Position numbers and translations under genes: made by a program
Assembly: GCA_016840825.1 (NCBI GenBank)
Contig: JAEORN010000130.1
Coordinates: 1-20,042, forward strand
Length of the DNA: 20,042 nt
Direction of reading: 5' to 3'
Source of the DNA: Candidatus Thorarchaeota archaeon
GTDB lineage: Archaea > Asgardarchaeota > Thorarchaeia > Thorarchaeales > Thorarchaeaceae
Part shown: positions 1 through 7,809 of the stretch, piece by piece
How the letters are laid out: each line of letters begins with the position of its first letter
Position numbering within the stretch: the first letter of the stretch is position 1
Notes under the pieces: generated by a model
The model's database searches: none
Told to the model about the DNA's origin: nothing
What the model saw: only the letters and a program-made list of their open reading frames with translations

Positions 1-1412
1 GCAACCTCATCAAAGTCCTTGATAGTATCACCGTCCATATCCTCATGGAGGGTAACGGTCAAGGAGAAGTTCGTTGGAGTTCCACCTATGTTCGTCACAT
101 TGAAGTGATATGCTCCAAGATCTTGAATGAGGTATTTCAGCACCGCTGTGCCATCATCCTCAGTCCTTTGGTACACTACCTCATCTGTTTCTGAATTGAC
201 TATGCTAATCTGGAGCGTCGTTGCACTATCCCATGTTACAGTTCCATTGAGAAAACCTCGCAAGGATGCTGTCAATCTCATCTCTGCTTGTTCTGTAGTA
301 TTGAGCCAGCCATGGAGGTATCTTTGAGGTACCTGACCCGATCCAAGCCATCCCATATACACGATAACAGCCGCAGTTGTTGATGCTACTTCTGAGGCTT
401 TCTTGATTGAGTAATCAGGATTATCCCATGTATCATCCTCAGTATTTGATTGCGGGTCATATAGATAGCCCTGAGTCACATAAAGCGCTGGTAGTCCTAC
501 CTGCCACATTTCGTATGCGCAAGATCTCTTTGCTATATTGGTATCTGTAGGATGGGCGAAGTATCCGCTCCCGAATTGCGAGGATGCTTGAATCATCAAG
601 TCCGGAATCCATTTTGCATCATGATAGTTGCTTGTTGAAGAGTAGGTACGGATATTCAAACCGAATCCATATGGATATCCGGTCCTATGGAACATCAATC
701 GGTCGTATGATATCGTTGTGAATGTCTGCACACCAGAATCTACCATCCATTGTACAAAGGCTCGGCCTCCATAATCAACGAGATCACTAAGATGAACCCC
801 ATTGAGAAGAACATAGTAGACATCATAGGCTAAGTCATAGTCGTGCAAGATACGGGCGATCTCCAGTACTACTGCGACAGATATTGCTGCATCATTCGCA
901 CCTGGATTCATCCCTGAATCTATAATCCCAGTCAGCACGATTGCTGGTCTTGGTGCAGGACCTGTTCCATCCTTTATCGCAATGAGATGCTCAAAATCCG
1001 TCACGTGCGAGAAGGACAGGTCGCCATCAGTGTTATTCTGTAGGACTTCATCAGCCCATGACCAGGCATTGATGAGGTTCTGACTGGCACCAGTGGAATT
1101 GCTCCATACTCTATTAGGGTAGGTCTCAGAGAGGTCTTTTGTATTGTTACCAACATTATCCTTTGAGACTTCAGCGAATATATTTGTGAAGAGACTTGTT
1201 GCATTGAAGTAAGTGAGATCTGCAGGAATAGACGGTCCTGTTTGGATCGTTGGCACTACTTGGTATCCAGCAAGGGGAGTGAACGCTGCAGCCACAAGTA
1301 GTGAGAGTAGGATAAGTGTCATTCCTACCTTTATTCCAGAGCCTCTCATAGTTAGAAGGCCTTTCACTTGGCGATTAAATACATTGTCACTAGAGCAGCA
1401 TCCATCCCTCAT
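1..1412 (-). CDS. Secreted M28-peptidase-like protein, apparently inactive, C-terminus cut by the window edge
   Basis: About 470 codons are visible and the frame is still open at base 1. The N-terminus has a hydrophobic export signal (about residues 28-50). An M28-aminopeptidase-like fold follows: the segment TGIIDSGMNPGANDAAIS (161-178) matches the HxDS...PGAxDxAxG region of M28, but the metal-binding His is Gly. No Glu-Glu pair follows, and the late 'GLPAL' block (about 306-340) lacks the expected His. A beta domain comes next, and at residue 458 a DxDGD calcium-type repeat begins just before the edge. It is a clear paralogue of the 671-residue gene immediately upstream, whose stop lies one base before this start. 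I chose ATG 1412 because GAGGTG sits six bases upstream, inside the end of that gene; ATG 1349 is an alternative without a good site. Substrate unknown; catalytic activity is unlikely on these residues. Confidence 0.85.
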   Translation of the reverse strand, partial: MRDGCCSSDNVFNRQVKGLLTMRGSGIKVGMTLILLSLLVAAAFTPLAGYQVVPTIQTGPSIPADLTYFNATSLFTNIFAEVSKDNVGNNTKDLSETYPNRVWSNSTGASQNLINAWSWADEVLQNNTDGDLSFSHVTDFEHLIAIKDGTGPAPRPAIVLTGIIDSGMNPGANDAAISVAVVLEIARILHDYDLAYDVYYVLLNGVHLSDLVDYGGRAFVQWMVDSGVQTFTTISYDRLMFHRTGYPYGFGLNIRTYSSTSNYHDAKWIPDLMIQASSQFGSGYFAHPTDTNIAKRSCAYEMWQVGLPALYVTQGYLYDPQSNTEDDTWDNPDYSIKKASEVASTTAAVIVYMGWLGSGQVPQRYLHGWLNTTEQAEMRLTASLRGFLNGTVTWDSATTLQISIVNSETDEVVYQRTEDDGTAVLKYLIQDLGAYHFNVTNIGGTPTNFSLTVTLHEDMDGDTIKDFDEV

Positions 1413-1413
1413 C

Positions 1414-3429
1414 TTATGCACCTCTATTGTATGCTCGTCTCTTAGAGAACAAGGCGAGGAGTATCGCAAGGATGAACACTATAAGTCCGATTGGTGGGAT
1501 GATGTTTATCCAATGGTCTCGAGGTGCCCAATCGGAACCATCAGGAATACCGTCTCGATCTGTATCAGCGTCAAAGGGCATAAGACAATGCTCGACCTCG
1601 TATGAATCTGAGAGACCGTCAAGGTCCGTATCCGTAGCGAGGGGATCAAGAGCATTCAGTACTTCGAAGAGGTCGCTCAATCCATCACCATCAGAATCTG
1701 GAGAACGCGCATTTGTTCCAATGACGAGCTCGCTATAGTCGTCCAAACCGTCCCCATCTGTATCATTTGATAACGGATTAGTGCCATAATCCAGCTCGAA
1801 GGCATCATCAAGATTGTCGTTGTCCGTATCATTGGAAGCCGGATTGAGGCCGCTCTGGATCTCAAATCCATCGGTCAATGTATCTCCATCAGAATCCTGT
1901 ACTAAGGGATTACAGCCATAGATGACTTCAATCCCATCGATCGCGCCATCCTCATCAGTATCTTGTACTCTGGGATTCGTACCCAAGGCCTGCTCATCAG
2001 GGTCTGAGAGAAGATCCACATCTGTATCACTCGAAAGACTATCTGTGCCAAAGAGGAATTCTTCATAGTCGTCAAGAGTATCCCAATCGAGGTCTTGGAA
2101 CTGCGCATAGGAGTAGATGATGTCGATCGACTCATTTCCGTTGTTCGTGAACCTTAGCTTATAGGCACCTCTAGTAGGATTGAGGTAGCTCATGCTGATA
2201 GCTTGGTCATCCTCAGTTCTGGAATAGGTTGTAGCTCCTGTTGGTGTCAATATCTCTGAGTGGACTGAGGAGTTCTTATTCCAAGTGAGAGAGACATTCA
2301 CAAGTGACAGGCCAGTAATGTGCATCGCAATTGTCGTTTGAGCCCCCGCAGCGAGAGTGAGGCTTCTGGTAAGCTCAGGTGCTTCTCCGTATCCAAACTT
2401 TCCAATAGTAGCAACAATTGATGATGCAAGGCCTATCGCCTCAGCAAGCTTATCATACTCGTAATCTGAAACGTCCCACTCATCAGCATAGCCATAATTA
2501 TAGTTGTCTAGATAGAACTGACCCATACTGATGCTTGGAATACCATTTCTCCAGCCTTCGTAGCCTCCACTAGAATCCCAGAAGATCATGCTTGAGCTTT
2601 GATTAGCTATGGTCACCATATCCCCGCCTGAAATATCGGAGATGATTGGTGCTAGGAATGTGATATATCTGACAGGATCGTATGGGCTCATGACAGTATC
2701 CCAGTCTATTCGTAGGTCATGTCCATAGGTCGCTCCCCATTCAGAATATAGCAATTGATTGAACCATATGACTCCCGCAGGTGTGCGACCTTGATCCATG
2801 AGTTCACGAATCAAGAATTGGATGCCCTGATTCCCATAGTCATAGCTAAAGCTCCCTGCTGATATAGTATTAGAAAGTACAAAGTAGACATCGTTTGTCA
2901 TATTGATATCATTCAGGATTCGTGCGGCCTCAAGCACCGCAACTACGGTCGAAGCGTATGTATTTGCACCAGGACCGGCGGTGTACCGTGAAGATATAGT
3001 TCCTGCAATAATTATAGGCGCAAGGTTATCTTCTGTTCCTTCCTTTATCGCTACTAGATTCAGATATTCTGTCATGAAGTGAAATTCTAGCTCGTTTGAG
3101 GTTGCCGCTTTTAGTGTATCATTGGCCCACACCCACGCCGCTCTAAGAGGTTCTGACCCATTCTTGTCTAGGGGATACCACACTCGCTGTCCATATGTTT
3201 CTGATAGAGTCTGAACAAGATCTCTTGCCCCTACTTCGCTTACCTGCGAATAGATGTCATCCCAGAGATTCTTCATAGAGAACGTTTCACTTGGAGCCAT
3301 TTGTATTACTGGTTCAACATGAAAGTCACTCATTGCATCACTGTTTGTCACTGATCCAGCAAATGGTACGAATGGGACTGCTAGAAGGAAGATCAAAGTC
3401 ACACTTACGTAGAACCGGCTCCAATTCAT
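1414..3429 (-). CDS. Surface-anchored M28-peptidase-like protein with thrombospondin-3-like repeats
   Basis: 671 residues. In order: signal peptide (1-25); M28-like domain (about 50-345) with QRVW near 81-84, IIIAGTISS...GPGANTYAST (139-161) and NGIPSISM (295-302); a beta-sandwich-like domain (about 346-445); eight 22-residue Asp-rich repeats plus a partial ninth (446-636); one transmembrane helix (about 642-660) and a short basic tail. In M28 enzymes the HxD motif, a second Asp, a Glu-Glu pair and a late His hold two zinc ions. Here HxD reads GTI, the GAND Asp is Thr, no Glu-Glu pair is seen and the late His is absent. I therefore read it as a non-catalytic, calcium-stiffened surface protein, perhaps a binding or adhesion protein. 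It is a paralogue of the next gene, to which it is coupled (one-base gap). The ATG has no ribosome-binding site; a TATA-like box about 30 bases upstream suggests a leaderless message. Confidence 0.9.
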   Translation of the reverse strand: MNWSRFYVSVTLIFLLAVPFVPFAGSVTNSDAMSDFHVEPVIQMAPSETFSMKNLWDDIYSQVSEVGARDLVQTLSETYGQRVWYPLDKNGSEPLRAAWVWANDTLKAATSNELEFHFMTEYLNLVAIKEGTEDNLAPIIIAGTISSRYTAGPGANTYASTVVAVLEAARILNDINMTNDVYFVLSNTISAGSFSYDYGNQGIQFLIRELMDQGRTPAGVIWFNQLLYSEWGATYGHDLRIDWDTVMSPYDPVRYITFLAPIISDISGGDMVTIANQSSSMIFWDSSGGYEGWRNGIPSISMGQFYLDNYNYGYADEWDVSDYEYDKLAEAIGLASSIVATIGKFGYGEAPELTRSLTLAAGAQTTIAMHITGLSLVNVSLTWNKNSSVHSEILTPTGATTYSRTEDDQAISMSYLNPTRGAYKLRFTNNGNESIDIIYSYAQFQDLDWDTLDDYEEFLFGTDSLSSDTDVDLLSDPDEQALGTNPRVQDTDEDGAIDGIEVIYGCNPLVQDSDGDTLTDGFEIQSGLNPASNDTDNDNLDDAFELDYGTNPLSNDTDGDGLDDYSELVIGTNARSPDSDGDGLSDLFEVLNALDPLATDTDLDGLSDSYEVEHCLMPFDADTDRDGIPDGSDWAPRDHWINIIPPIGLIVFILAILLALFSKRRAYNRGA
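1522..2094 (-). repeat. Eight and a half 22-residue calcium-type (TSP3-like) coding repeats
   Basis: Residues 446-636 of the 671-residue protein repeat every 22 residues (66 bases) with the pattern D-x-D-x-D-x-(L/I)-x-D followed by a glycine/asparagine-proline turn. Examples of unit starts are DTDEDGAID, DSDGDTLTD, DTDGDGLDD and DSDGDGLSD. The first, second, fourth and fifth units lack the canonical Gly at position 6. The spacing is exact across all units. This pattern is known from thrombospondin type 3 and bacterial calcium-binding stalks, where the Asp side chains bind calcium and stiffen the chain. At the DNA level the units have diverged, so this is an old protein repeat rather than a recent tandem duplication. 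Confidence 0.9.
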
Positions 3430-3454
3430 AGTTTCCGAGAGCTTACGAAGTCCA

Positions 3455-3462
3455 GTTATATC
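3455..3462 (-). promoter_or_regulatory. Probable TATA box for the repeat-bearing surface protein
   Basis: On the minus strand the bases read TAAGATATAACT, with the AT core centred about 30 bases before the ATG at 3429. The expected transcription start falls within a few bases of that ATG. The start codon has no Shine-Dalgarno match (CTCTCGGAAACT precedes it), which fits a leaderless or near-leaderless transcript. This would let the pair of surface proteins be expressed separately from the MobB-like gene 45 bases upstream. Confidence 0.4.
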
Positions 3463-3474
3463 TTACGAAAGGCG

Positions 3475-3981
3475 CTATGAGATTTCCTTGAAGCTGGAAT
3501 AATCAATCGCATATTGTTTCATGATATCTACTAGTCTGTCAATCTCAGAGTTTGGAATAATTGGGACTCCATCCTGTGAGCTTCCTAGATGAACACCCTC
3601 CCATACTACATAGGCCTTGACCTGCTTAGGAGAATAGGAAGTATCTCCCTCTTCCTCTCCGATACACCAGAATCGAGGGATGTCAAGATCTTTGAAACCT
3701 TCAAGAAGTAAGAAATCAGCATCCACTATCTTCTCGAATCTTGAGATACTTGAAGGTCCTTTAATCCGCAAGGTCGCGGTGGAAGGACCCATCAAGATGG
3801 TTGGATTTGCTCCTGCCTGAGCATGACGCCAGGTGTCTGTGCCCTCAGGGGCAACGATATCATCCTTCGTACTCTTGACACATGCAACCGTCTTTCCTTC
3901 ACCTTTTAATTTCGAAATCAGCTGCTCTAAGAGGAAGGTCTTTCCTGAAAATGAAAATCCTGAAACCGCAAATACTCGCAT
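3475..3981 (-). CDS. mobB: MobB-like molybdopterin-guanine dinucleotide biosynthesis GTPase
   Basis: 168 residues, the usual length for stand-alone MobB. A P-loop GFSFSGKT lies at residues 8-15. The MobB-type segment GTDTWRHAQAGA is at 47-58 and LLLEGFKD at 91-98; both are conserved blocks of the family. The family binds GTP and helps MobA attach GMP to molybdopterin for molybdenum or tungsten enzymes in the cytoplasm. The residues following VK at 35-36 (STKDD) differ from the more usual His-containing loop, so nucleotide use could be altered. No MobA or other cofactor gene is within the window. The gene sits 45 bases upstream of the secreted protein pair on the same strand and is divergent from the ABC cluster. 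The start at 3981 follows a weak purine-rich site. Confidence 0.85.
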   Translation of the reverse strand: MRVFAVSGFSFSGKTFLLEQLISKLKGEGKTVACVKSTKDDIVAPEGTDTWRHAQAGANPTILMGPSTATLRIKGPSSISRFEKIVDADFLLLEGFKDLDIPRFWCIGEEEGDTSYSPKQVKAYVVWEGVHLGSSQDGVPIIPNSEIDRLVDIMKQYAIDYSSFKEIS

Positions 3982-4011
3982 CTTTTACTCAGGTTGCATG
4001 GTATTCTGAAG

Positions 4012-4019
4012 GTTTTTAC
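4012..4019 (-). promoter_or_regulatory. Candidate TATA box for mobB
   Basis: The minus strand reads AGTAAAAACC here, about 35 bases before the ATG at 3981. A start site 26 bases downstream would give a leader of under ten bases. It shares the 128-base divergent spacer (3982-4109) with the box of the ABC cluster. Confidence 0.3.
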
Positions 4020-4082
4020 TAGTTTCGATAGTCTTACATGCAATTCGCATTCGCAAAATAGTTAGTTGCTCCTGTAGTAACC

Positions 4083-4090
4083 TTAAAAAT
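4083..4090 (+). promoter_or_regulatory. Probable TATA box for the ABC/FtsX cluster
   Basis: TTAAAAAT is centred about 24-26 bases before the paired ATG codons at 4110 and 4113. No Shine-Dalgarno match lies between the box and the start (GGGAAACCA precedes it). The arrangement predicts a leaderless transcript that would carry the whole plus-strand cluster to about 13675, because no intergenic gap in that stretch exceeds about 90 bases. Confidence 0.45.
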
Positions 4091-4109
4091 TGGCTATGAC
4101 GGGAAACCA

Positions 4110-4907
4110 ATGATGGAGACACCGCCCTTGGACATCGATAAAGAAGCTGCAGTAGTCTGCCAAGAAGTATATAGAGAATTTCAGGACGGCACTCGGGTCA
4201 TCAAAGTCCTCAGAGGTACAGATTTAACTGTACATAGAGGTGAGTTCGTAGCTATCGTAGGAGCATCAGGTTCAGGAAAGACAACACTTCTCAATCTCAT
4301 TGGAGGGTTAGATAAACCTACTAGTGGTAGAATTCTCGTAGATGGAATTGATATCACTGGATTAAATGATGAGGAGATGTCAGAGATGCGCCGACATAAA
4401 ATCGGAGTGCTGTTCCAGGACCAACATCTTCTACCCATCTTCACTGCTATTGAGAACGTACAGGTTCCCATGCTGCTGGATGAAGTACGGGCTGATAAAC
4501 GACACAAGAAGGCAATGGAACTATTAGCGGCTGTATCCGTTGACCATCGTGCCCACCATATGCCTCATGAACTCTCTGGAGGTATGCGATCGCGTGTTGC
4601 TCTTGCGAGGGCATTAGCAAATGATCCTATTGTGTTGCTGTGCGATGAACCAACAGGTGATCTGGACCATAAGACCGGCGGTGAAATCATTCGTTTGATG
4701 CGTGATCTGGCAAAGAAGGAAAATCGAGCCGTCATAACTGTGACCCATGACCCTGAAACTGCAAGGATGGCTGATAGAATCCTATTGCTTAGAGATGGAA
4801 AGCTTGTTGATGAGCTCATTGGTGAGTTCTTCCGAGCAAGTGGTGTTGATGTAGAAGCAAAGCCAACAGGGGATTCCGAATCGAGTGATACTTCGATGAC
4901 GGGGTGA
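4110..4907 (+). CDS. ABC transporter ATP-binding protein, LolD/MacB type
   Basis: 265 residues with a complete nucleotide-binding domain: Walker A GASGSGKT (51-58), Q-loop LFQDQ (101-105), signature LSGGM (155-159), Walker B VLLCDEP (175-181) with D-loop GDLD, and H-loop His213. The LFQD and DEPTGDLD wording is typical of the LolD/MacB/FtsE branch that partners FtsX-type permeases. That branch couples ATP hydrolysis to movement of extracellular domains rather than to classic substrate passage. A 30-residue polar tail (about 236-265) follows the domain. The next gene, an FtsX-type permease, starts five bases after this stop, and its ribosome-binding site overlaps the stop, so the two are co-translated. 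The start is either of two adjacent ATGs. The exact substrate cannot be read from the sequence. Confidence 0.93.
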   Translation: MMETPPLDIDKEAAVVCQEVYREFQDGTRVIKVLRGTDLTVHRGEFVAIVGASGSGKTTLLNLIGGLDKPTSGRILVDGIDITGLNDEEMSEMRRHKIGVLFQDQHLLPIFTAIENVQVPMLLDEVRADKRHKKAMELLAAVSVDHRAHHMPHELSGGMRSRVALARALANDPIVLLCDEPTGDLDHKTGGEIIRLMRDLAKKENRAVITVTHDPETARMADRILLLRDGKLVDELIGEFFRASGVDVEAKPTGDSESSDTSMTG

Positions 4908-4908
4908 T
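4901..4908 (+). promoter_or_regulatory. Ribosome-binding site overlapping the ATPase stop, sets a TTG start
   Basis: GGGGTGAT overlaps the TGA stop of the ATPase gene (4905-4907) and lies just before the TTG at 4912. It matches the archaeal 16S tail complement (GGAGGTGAT). It supports the non-ATG start of the first permease and translational coupling of the two genes. Confidence 0.7.
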
Positions 4909-4911
4909 ATA

Positions 4912-7800
4912 TTGGCCCGCAGCGAGATAGGTGTAAAGAAACTCCCAGGAAATAGACTCTATGCTTTCTCCTATGCACTGAGCTCGATGAGAGCATATCC
5001 CTTTAGAGCACTAAGTCTAGCGTTGACTTTGAGCCTTGGCGTATCTTTGATTGGTGGTGTCTTAATTTGGGCAGATACCGGAGTTCAAGTTAGTGTTGAT
5101 GATTACTTTGACAATAATGCCTTCCAGATGTTGGTAGAGAATCCTGCAGGTGGAACCAATGCAGTCGATTTAGCCGAATCATATATGCTGAATAGCCCAT
5201 TCGTTGAATCTTCATATCGAGTTAATTCTACCATTGGACTCGTATATGGGACTCAATTACCTAATACTGTAGTATACGGGTTAGATGAACCACTCTATAC
5301 TGAAGGTATGAAAGACTGTGAGGTCATCTTCGTAAATAATGAGCTTCTGAATATAATGTCCCCTCAATTCACGGTCGAGGGAAGATTCTCCCTGCAACCT
5401 GGAGAAACAGTTGTTTCAACCCAATTTGTGAACTATGTCTATGAAGTATTCGGACTCACACTCACAATTAACTCTACTCTGGATATTGAAGTCCTTACAA
5501 GAAGACCTACAGGTCAAGCTGGAATACTTGGCAATCTAGGTAGAACTAGTCTTGAAGGCCTTCGAATCGTTGGCATCTATGAGATAGAAGGCTACGGGTC
5601 TCTCATTGAATCAGGATTTCCTTCGCGAATGCGCAGGAATTATGATTACATCAATTTCTATGCACCAGTTCTTGGAATCAGAGATAGCGTTATGGTCCTA
5701 TCCAATTCCATCGATATTTCTGACATCCCCCAAGTAGGATTCTTTGGAGCGAATTCTTTCATCAGAGCTTCGAGTGAGAATCTGATCGCTGGTGGCGTGA
5801 ACCAAATGGATGAAAACCTCCTCACGTTGAAAGCTCGAGTCGATGAAGCCTATAACGTCGAGGTATTGGGATTAAATGAAATCAATCATCTTCAGAGCAT
5901 TGTGGATACATATACTGAAACTCTTCCTTTGGCATTGATTAATCTCCCCATCTTTATTCTTGCTCTATTCCTATCCGTATTTGCTGCTGATACATTCATG
6001 GCAACACGGAATGTCGAAGTGAGTGCACTCCGCTCAAAAGGTGCAAGTTCCGGTCAGGTCTATGGCATCTTCTTCGCTGAGTCAATTATTATAGCGTTAT
6101 TTAGCATCTTAACAGGACTAGGACTGAGTATTCTCTTTTCGGCACTGATACCATCAGCAACTGGGTTTATGGCATTCGATTTCGAGTTGTATCAATTCTT
6201 TCTTAATGCAACAGTACTAAAACCAGAAACAATCTTTCTCTCAATATTACTATGCATAATGCCACCTCTTCTATTCATACTTGGTTCTGCAAGAAAAGCC
6301 GCTTTAACAGAAATAGGAATGCAATTGATGGAAGTTGCTGAGCCAGTTTCTGAAACCCATGAAGCCTACGGATTCACAATCGGTGCCTCTGTCGTGCTAT
6401 TAGCTATGGTTGTTGGTTCAGTTATATTCCTGCCAGCGAGTCCTATGATGCTTCTGTTGGAGCTTGGACTTGGTACAGCTGCTTGGTTCTTCATGGCATA
6501 TAATGGCTCTAGAATCACTAGAGTTGGATTCGCTCGAGTCACTCGAAAACTCTCCTTTGTGCTAGGTGAGAAGAATATAATAGCATCAGGAAATCTTCGC
6601 ATGCGAAAAGGACGCATAGTACCACTCATGGTCGTCCTAGCTCTTACTCTTTCCTCTACAATCGCGTTTACAGTACAAGCAGAGAGCTTTCAAGCTGATT
6701 TAACAAAGGAACTGGATTATGCCATCGGTTCTGATATGCGTGTAACATGCACTCCTCGTCCCTTCAGCTTCAATGACACTTTGGAAGAGTTTCCTGGTGT
6801 CAATAGGGCTACTCCAGCACTTAGAACATGGGGCGGCATTGGCATTGAGCGTGTAACAATGGTTGGTATTGATGCTATAGAATACTCTCTGATAGCTCAC
6901 TTTGACTCATCGAGCTTTCCAGACGAAGAACCTAGTTTCATATTATCACGTTTAGCTTCGATTCCAAATGGTATAATCCTGAGTCAGTACCATGCGAATC
7001 GATGGAACAAATCCATAGGAGATGATTTGAATCTTCAAGTTGGTGGTCGCCTTGCCTCAACATGGATGACCTTTACCGTGATAGGAATTGTTCATAGTGC
7101 ACCAGGTTTTGGTTTTGCATCCGCAGAGGATATTCCGTACTCCAGACTTGGAGCTGGTTTTGGATTTCAGGCAGGTAATTCAGGATTCGCGTTCGTCAAC
7201 ATTGACTTCCTATCCGAACATACAGAGATTTCCACTGCAGGCCTTTTCTTTGCTGATTTAGTATGTGTGACTGATCAGGAGTTGGTTCTCCGAGCATTAC
7301 AAGACCTCTCTGGTGTTTCAGCCACTACGCCCGAATCCTTTGATTTAACAAGCTATTCATTTGGAACCGCTCTCTTCCTGAGCACAGTAGAGGGCCTCTT
7401 CTCAATTGGCTTTGCCATGTCGCTACTACTTAGTATGTTTGCACTCACACTCTTTCTCGGTTCGATAGTAAGAGAGAGAAAAAGAGACTACGCAATCCTG
7501 AGAGCTGTTGGAGGATCTAAGAATCAGATAGTACGTGTAGTACTCTCAGAGTTCACTGGAATCGTCTTGGCCTCCTTGACACTGAGCTTGGTTCTGGGTA
7601 CTTTATTTGGCTATGTCATGAGTGCGGTGATATTCTCAATGAGTCCCTTCTCACGAACACTGTCTGCACTGATAACCTTCCCGATTGGCTTTCTGACTGC
7701 CGTCTTACTACTTGAAATATTCGCAATGATTGCTGGTGCCTATCTACCTGCTAGAGAGGCATCTAAGACAGACCCTGCAATAGTGCTACGAAACCTATGA
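4912..7800 (+). CDS. FtsX-like ABC transporter permease with two FtsX cores (first of a tandem pair)
   Basis: 962 residues. Membrane segments are visible at about 33-53, 341-362, several between 385 and 465, 488-508, about 515-533 and 569-590, then a C-terminal group from 828 onward. Two large extracellular domains lie at about 54-340 and 591-825. Each half ends with an FtsX core: SALRSKGASSGQ in the first and RERKRDYAILRAVGGS in the second, the latter a hallmark of the family. The C-terminus ARE...DPAIVLRNL is also typical. FtsX/MacB/LolCE proteins transmit ATPase motion to the outside of the membrane. The TTG start is supported by a strong ribosome-binding site and by alignment of residues 15-60 with the N-terminus of the next permease. 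The two permeases are paralogues and probably act together. Confidence 0.93.
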   Translation: MARSEIGVKKLPGNRLYAFSYALSSMRAYPFRALSLALTLSLGVSLIGGVLIWADTGVQVSVDDYFDNNAFQMLVENPAGGTNAVDLAESYMLNSPFVESSYRVNSTIGLVYGTQLPNTVVYGLDEPLYTEGMKDCEVIFVNNELLNIMSPQFTVEGRFSLQPGETVVSTQFVNYVYEVFGLTLTINSTLDIEVLTRRPTGQAGILGNLGRTSLEGLRIVGIYEIEGYGSLIESGFPSRMRRNYDYINFYAPVLGIRDSVMVLSNSIDISDIPQVGFFGANSFIRASSENLIAGGVNQMDENLLTLKARVDEAYNVEVLGLNEINHLQSIVDTYTETLPLALINLPIFILALFLSVFAADTFMATRNVEVSALRSKGASSGQVYGIFFAESIIIALFSILTGLGLSILFSALIPSATGFMAFDFELYQFFLNATVLKPETIFLSILLCIMPPLLFILGSARKAALTEIGMQLMEVAEPVSETHEAYGFTIGASVVLLAMVVGSVIFLPASPMMLLLELGLGTAAWFFMAYNGSRITRVGFARVTRKLSFVLGEKNIIASGNLRMRKGRIVPLMVVLALTLSSTIAFTVQAESFQADLTKELDYAIGSDMRVTCTPRPFSFNDTLEEFPGVNRATPALRTWGGIGIERVTMVGIDAIEYSLIAHFDSSSFPDEEPSFILSRLASIPNGIILSQYHANRWNKSIGDDLNLQVGGRLASTWMTFTVIGIVHSAPGFGFASAEDIPYSRLGAGFGFQAGNSGFAFVNIDFLSEHTEISTAGLFFADLVCVTDQELVLRALQDLSGVSATTPESFDLTSYSFGTALFLSTVEGLFSIGFAMSLLLSMFALTLFLGSIVRERKRDYAILRAVGGSKNQIVRVVLSEFTGIVLASLTLSLVLGTLFGYVMSAVIFSMSPFSRTLSALITFPIGFLTAVLLLEIFAMIAGAYLPAREASKTDPAIVLRNL

Positions 7801-7809
7801 GGAACAAAT

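Noticed and set aside
1213..1605. 130-codon plus-strand frame across the junction of the two secreted proteins
   Set aside because: It lies opposite both the signal-peptide end of one gene and the repeat and anchor end of the other, and has no domain or ribosome-binding site.
1522..2094. Tandem DNA repeat or CRISPR-like array with 66-base period
   Set aside because: The period is explained by 22-residue protein repeats; the DNA units are diverged and there are no spacers between identical repeats.
4565..4996. 143-codon minus-strand frame across the first ATPase and the start of the permease
   Set aside because: Opposite strand of well-supported genes; composition is that of an antisense shadow.
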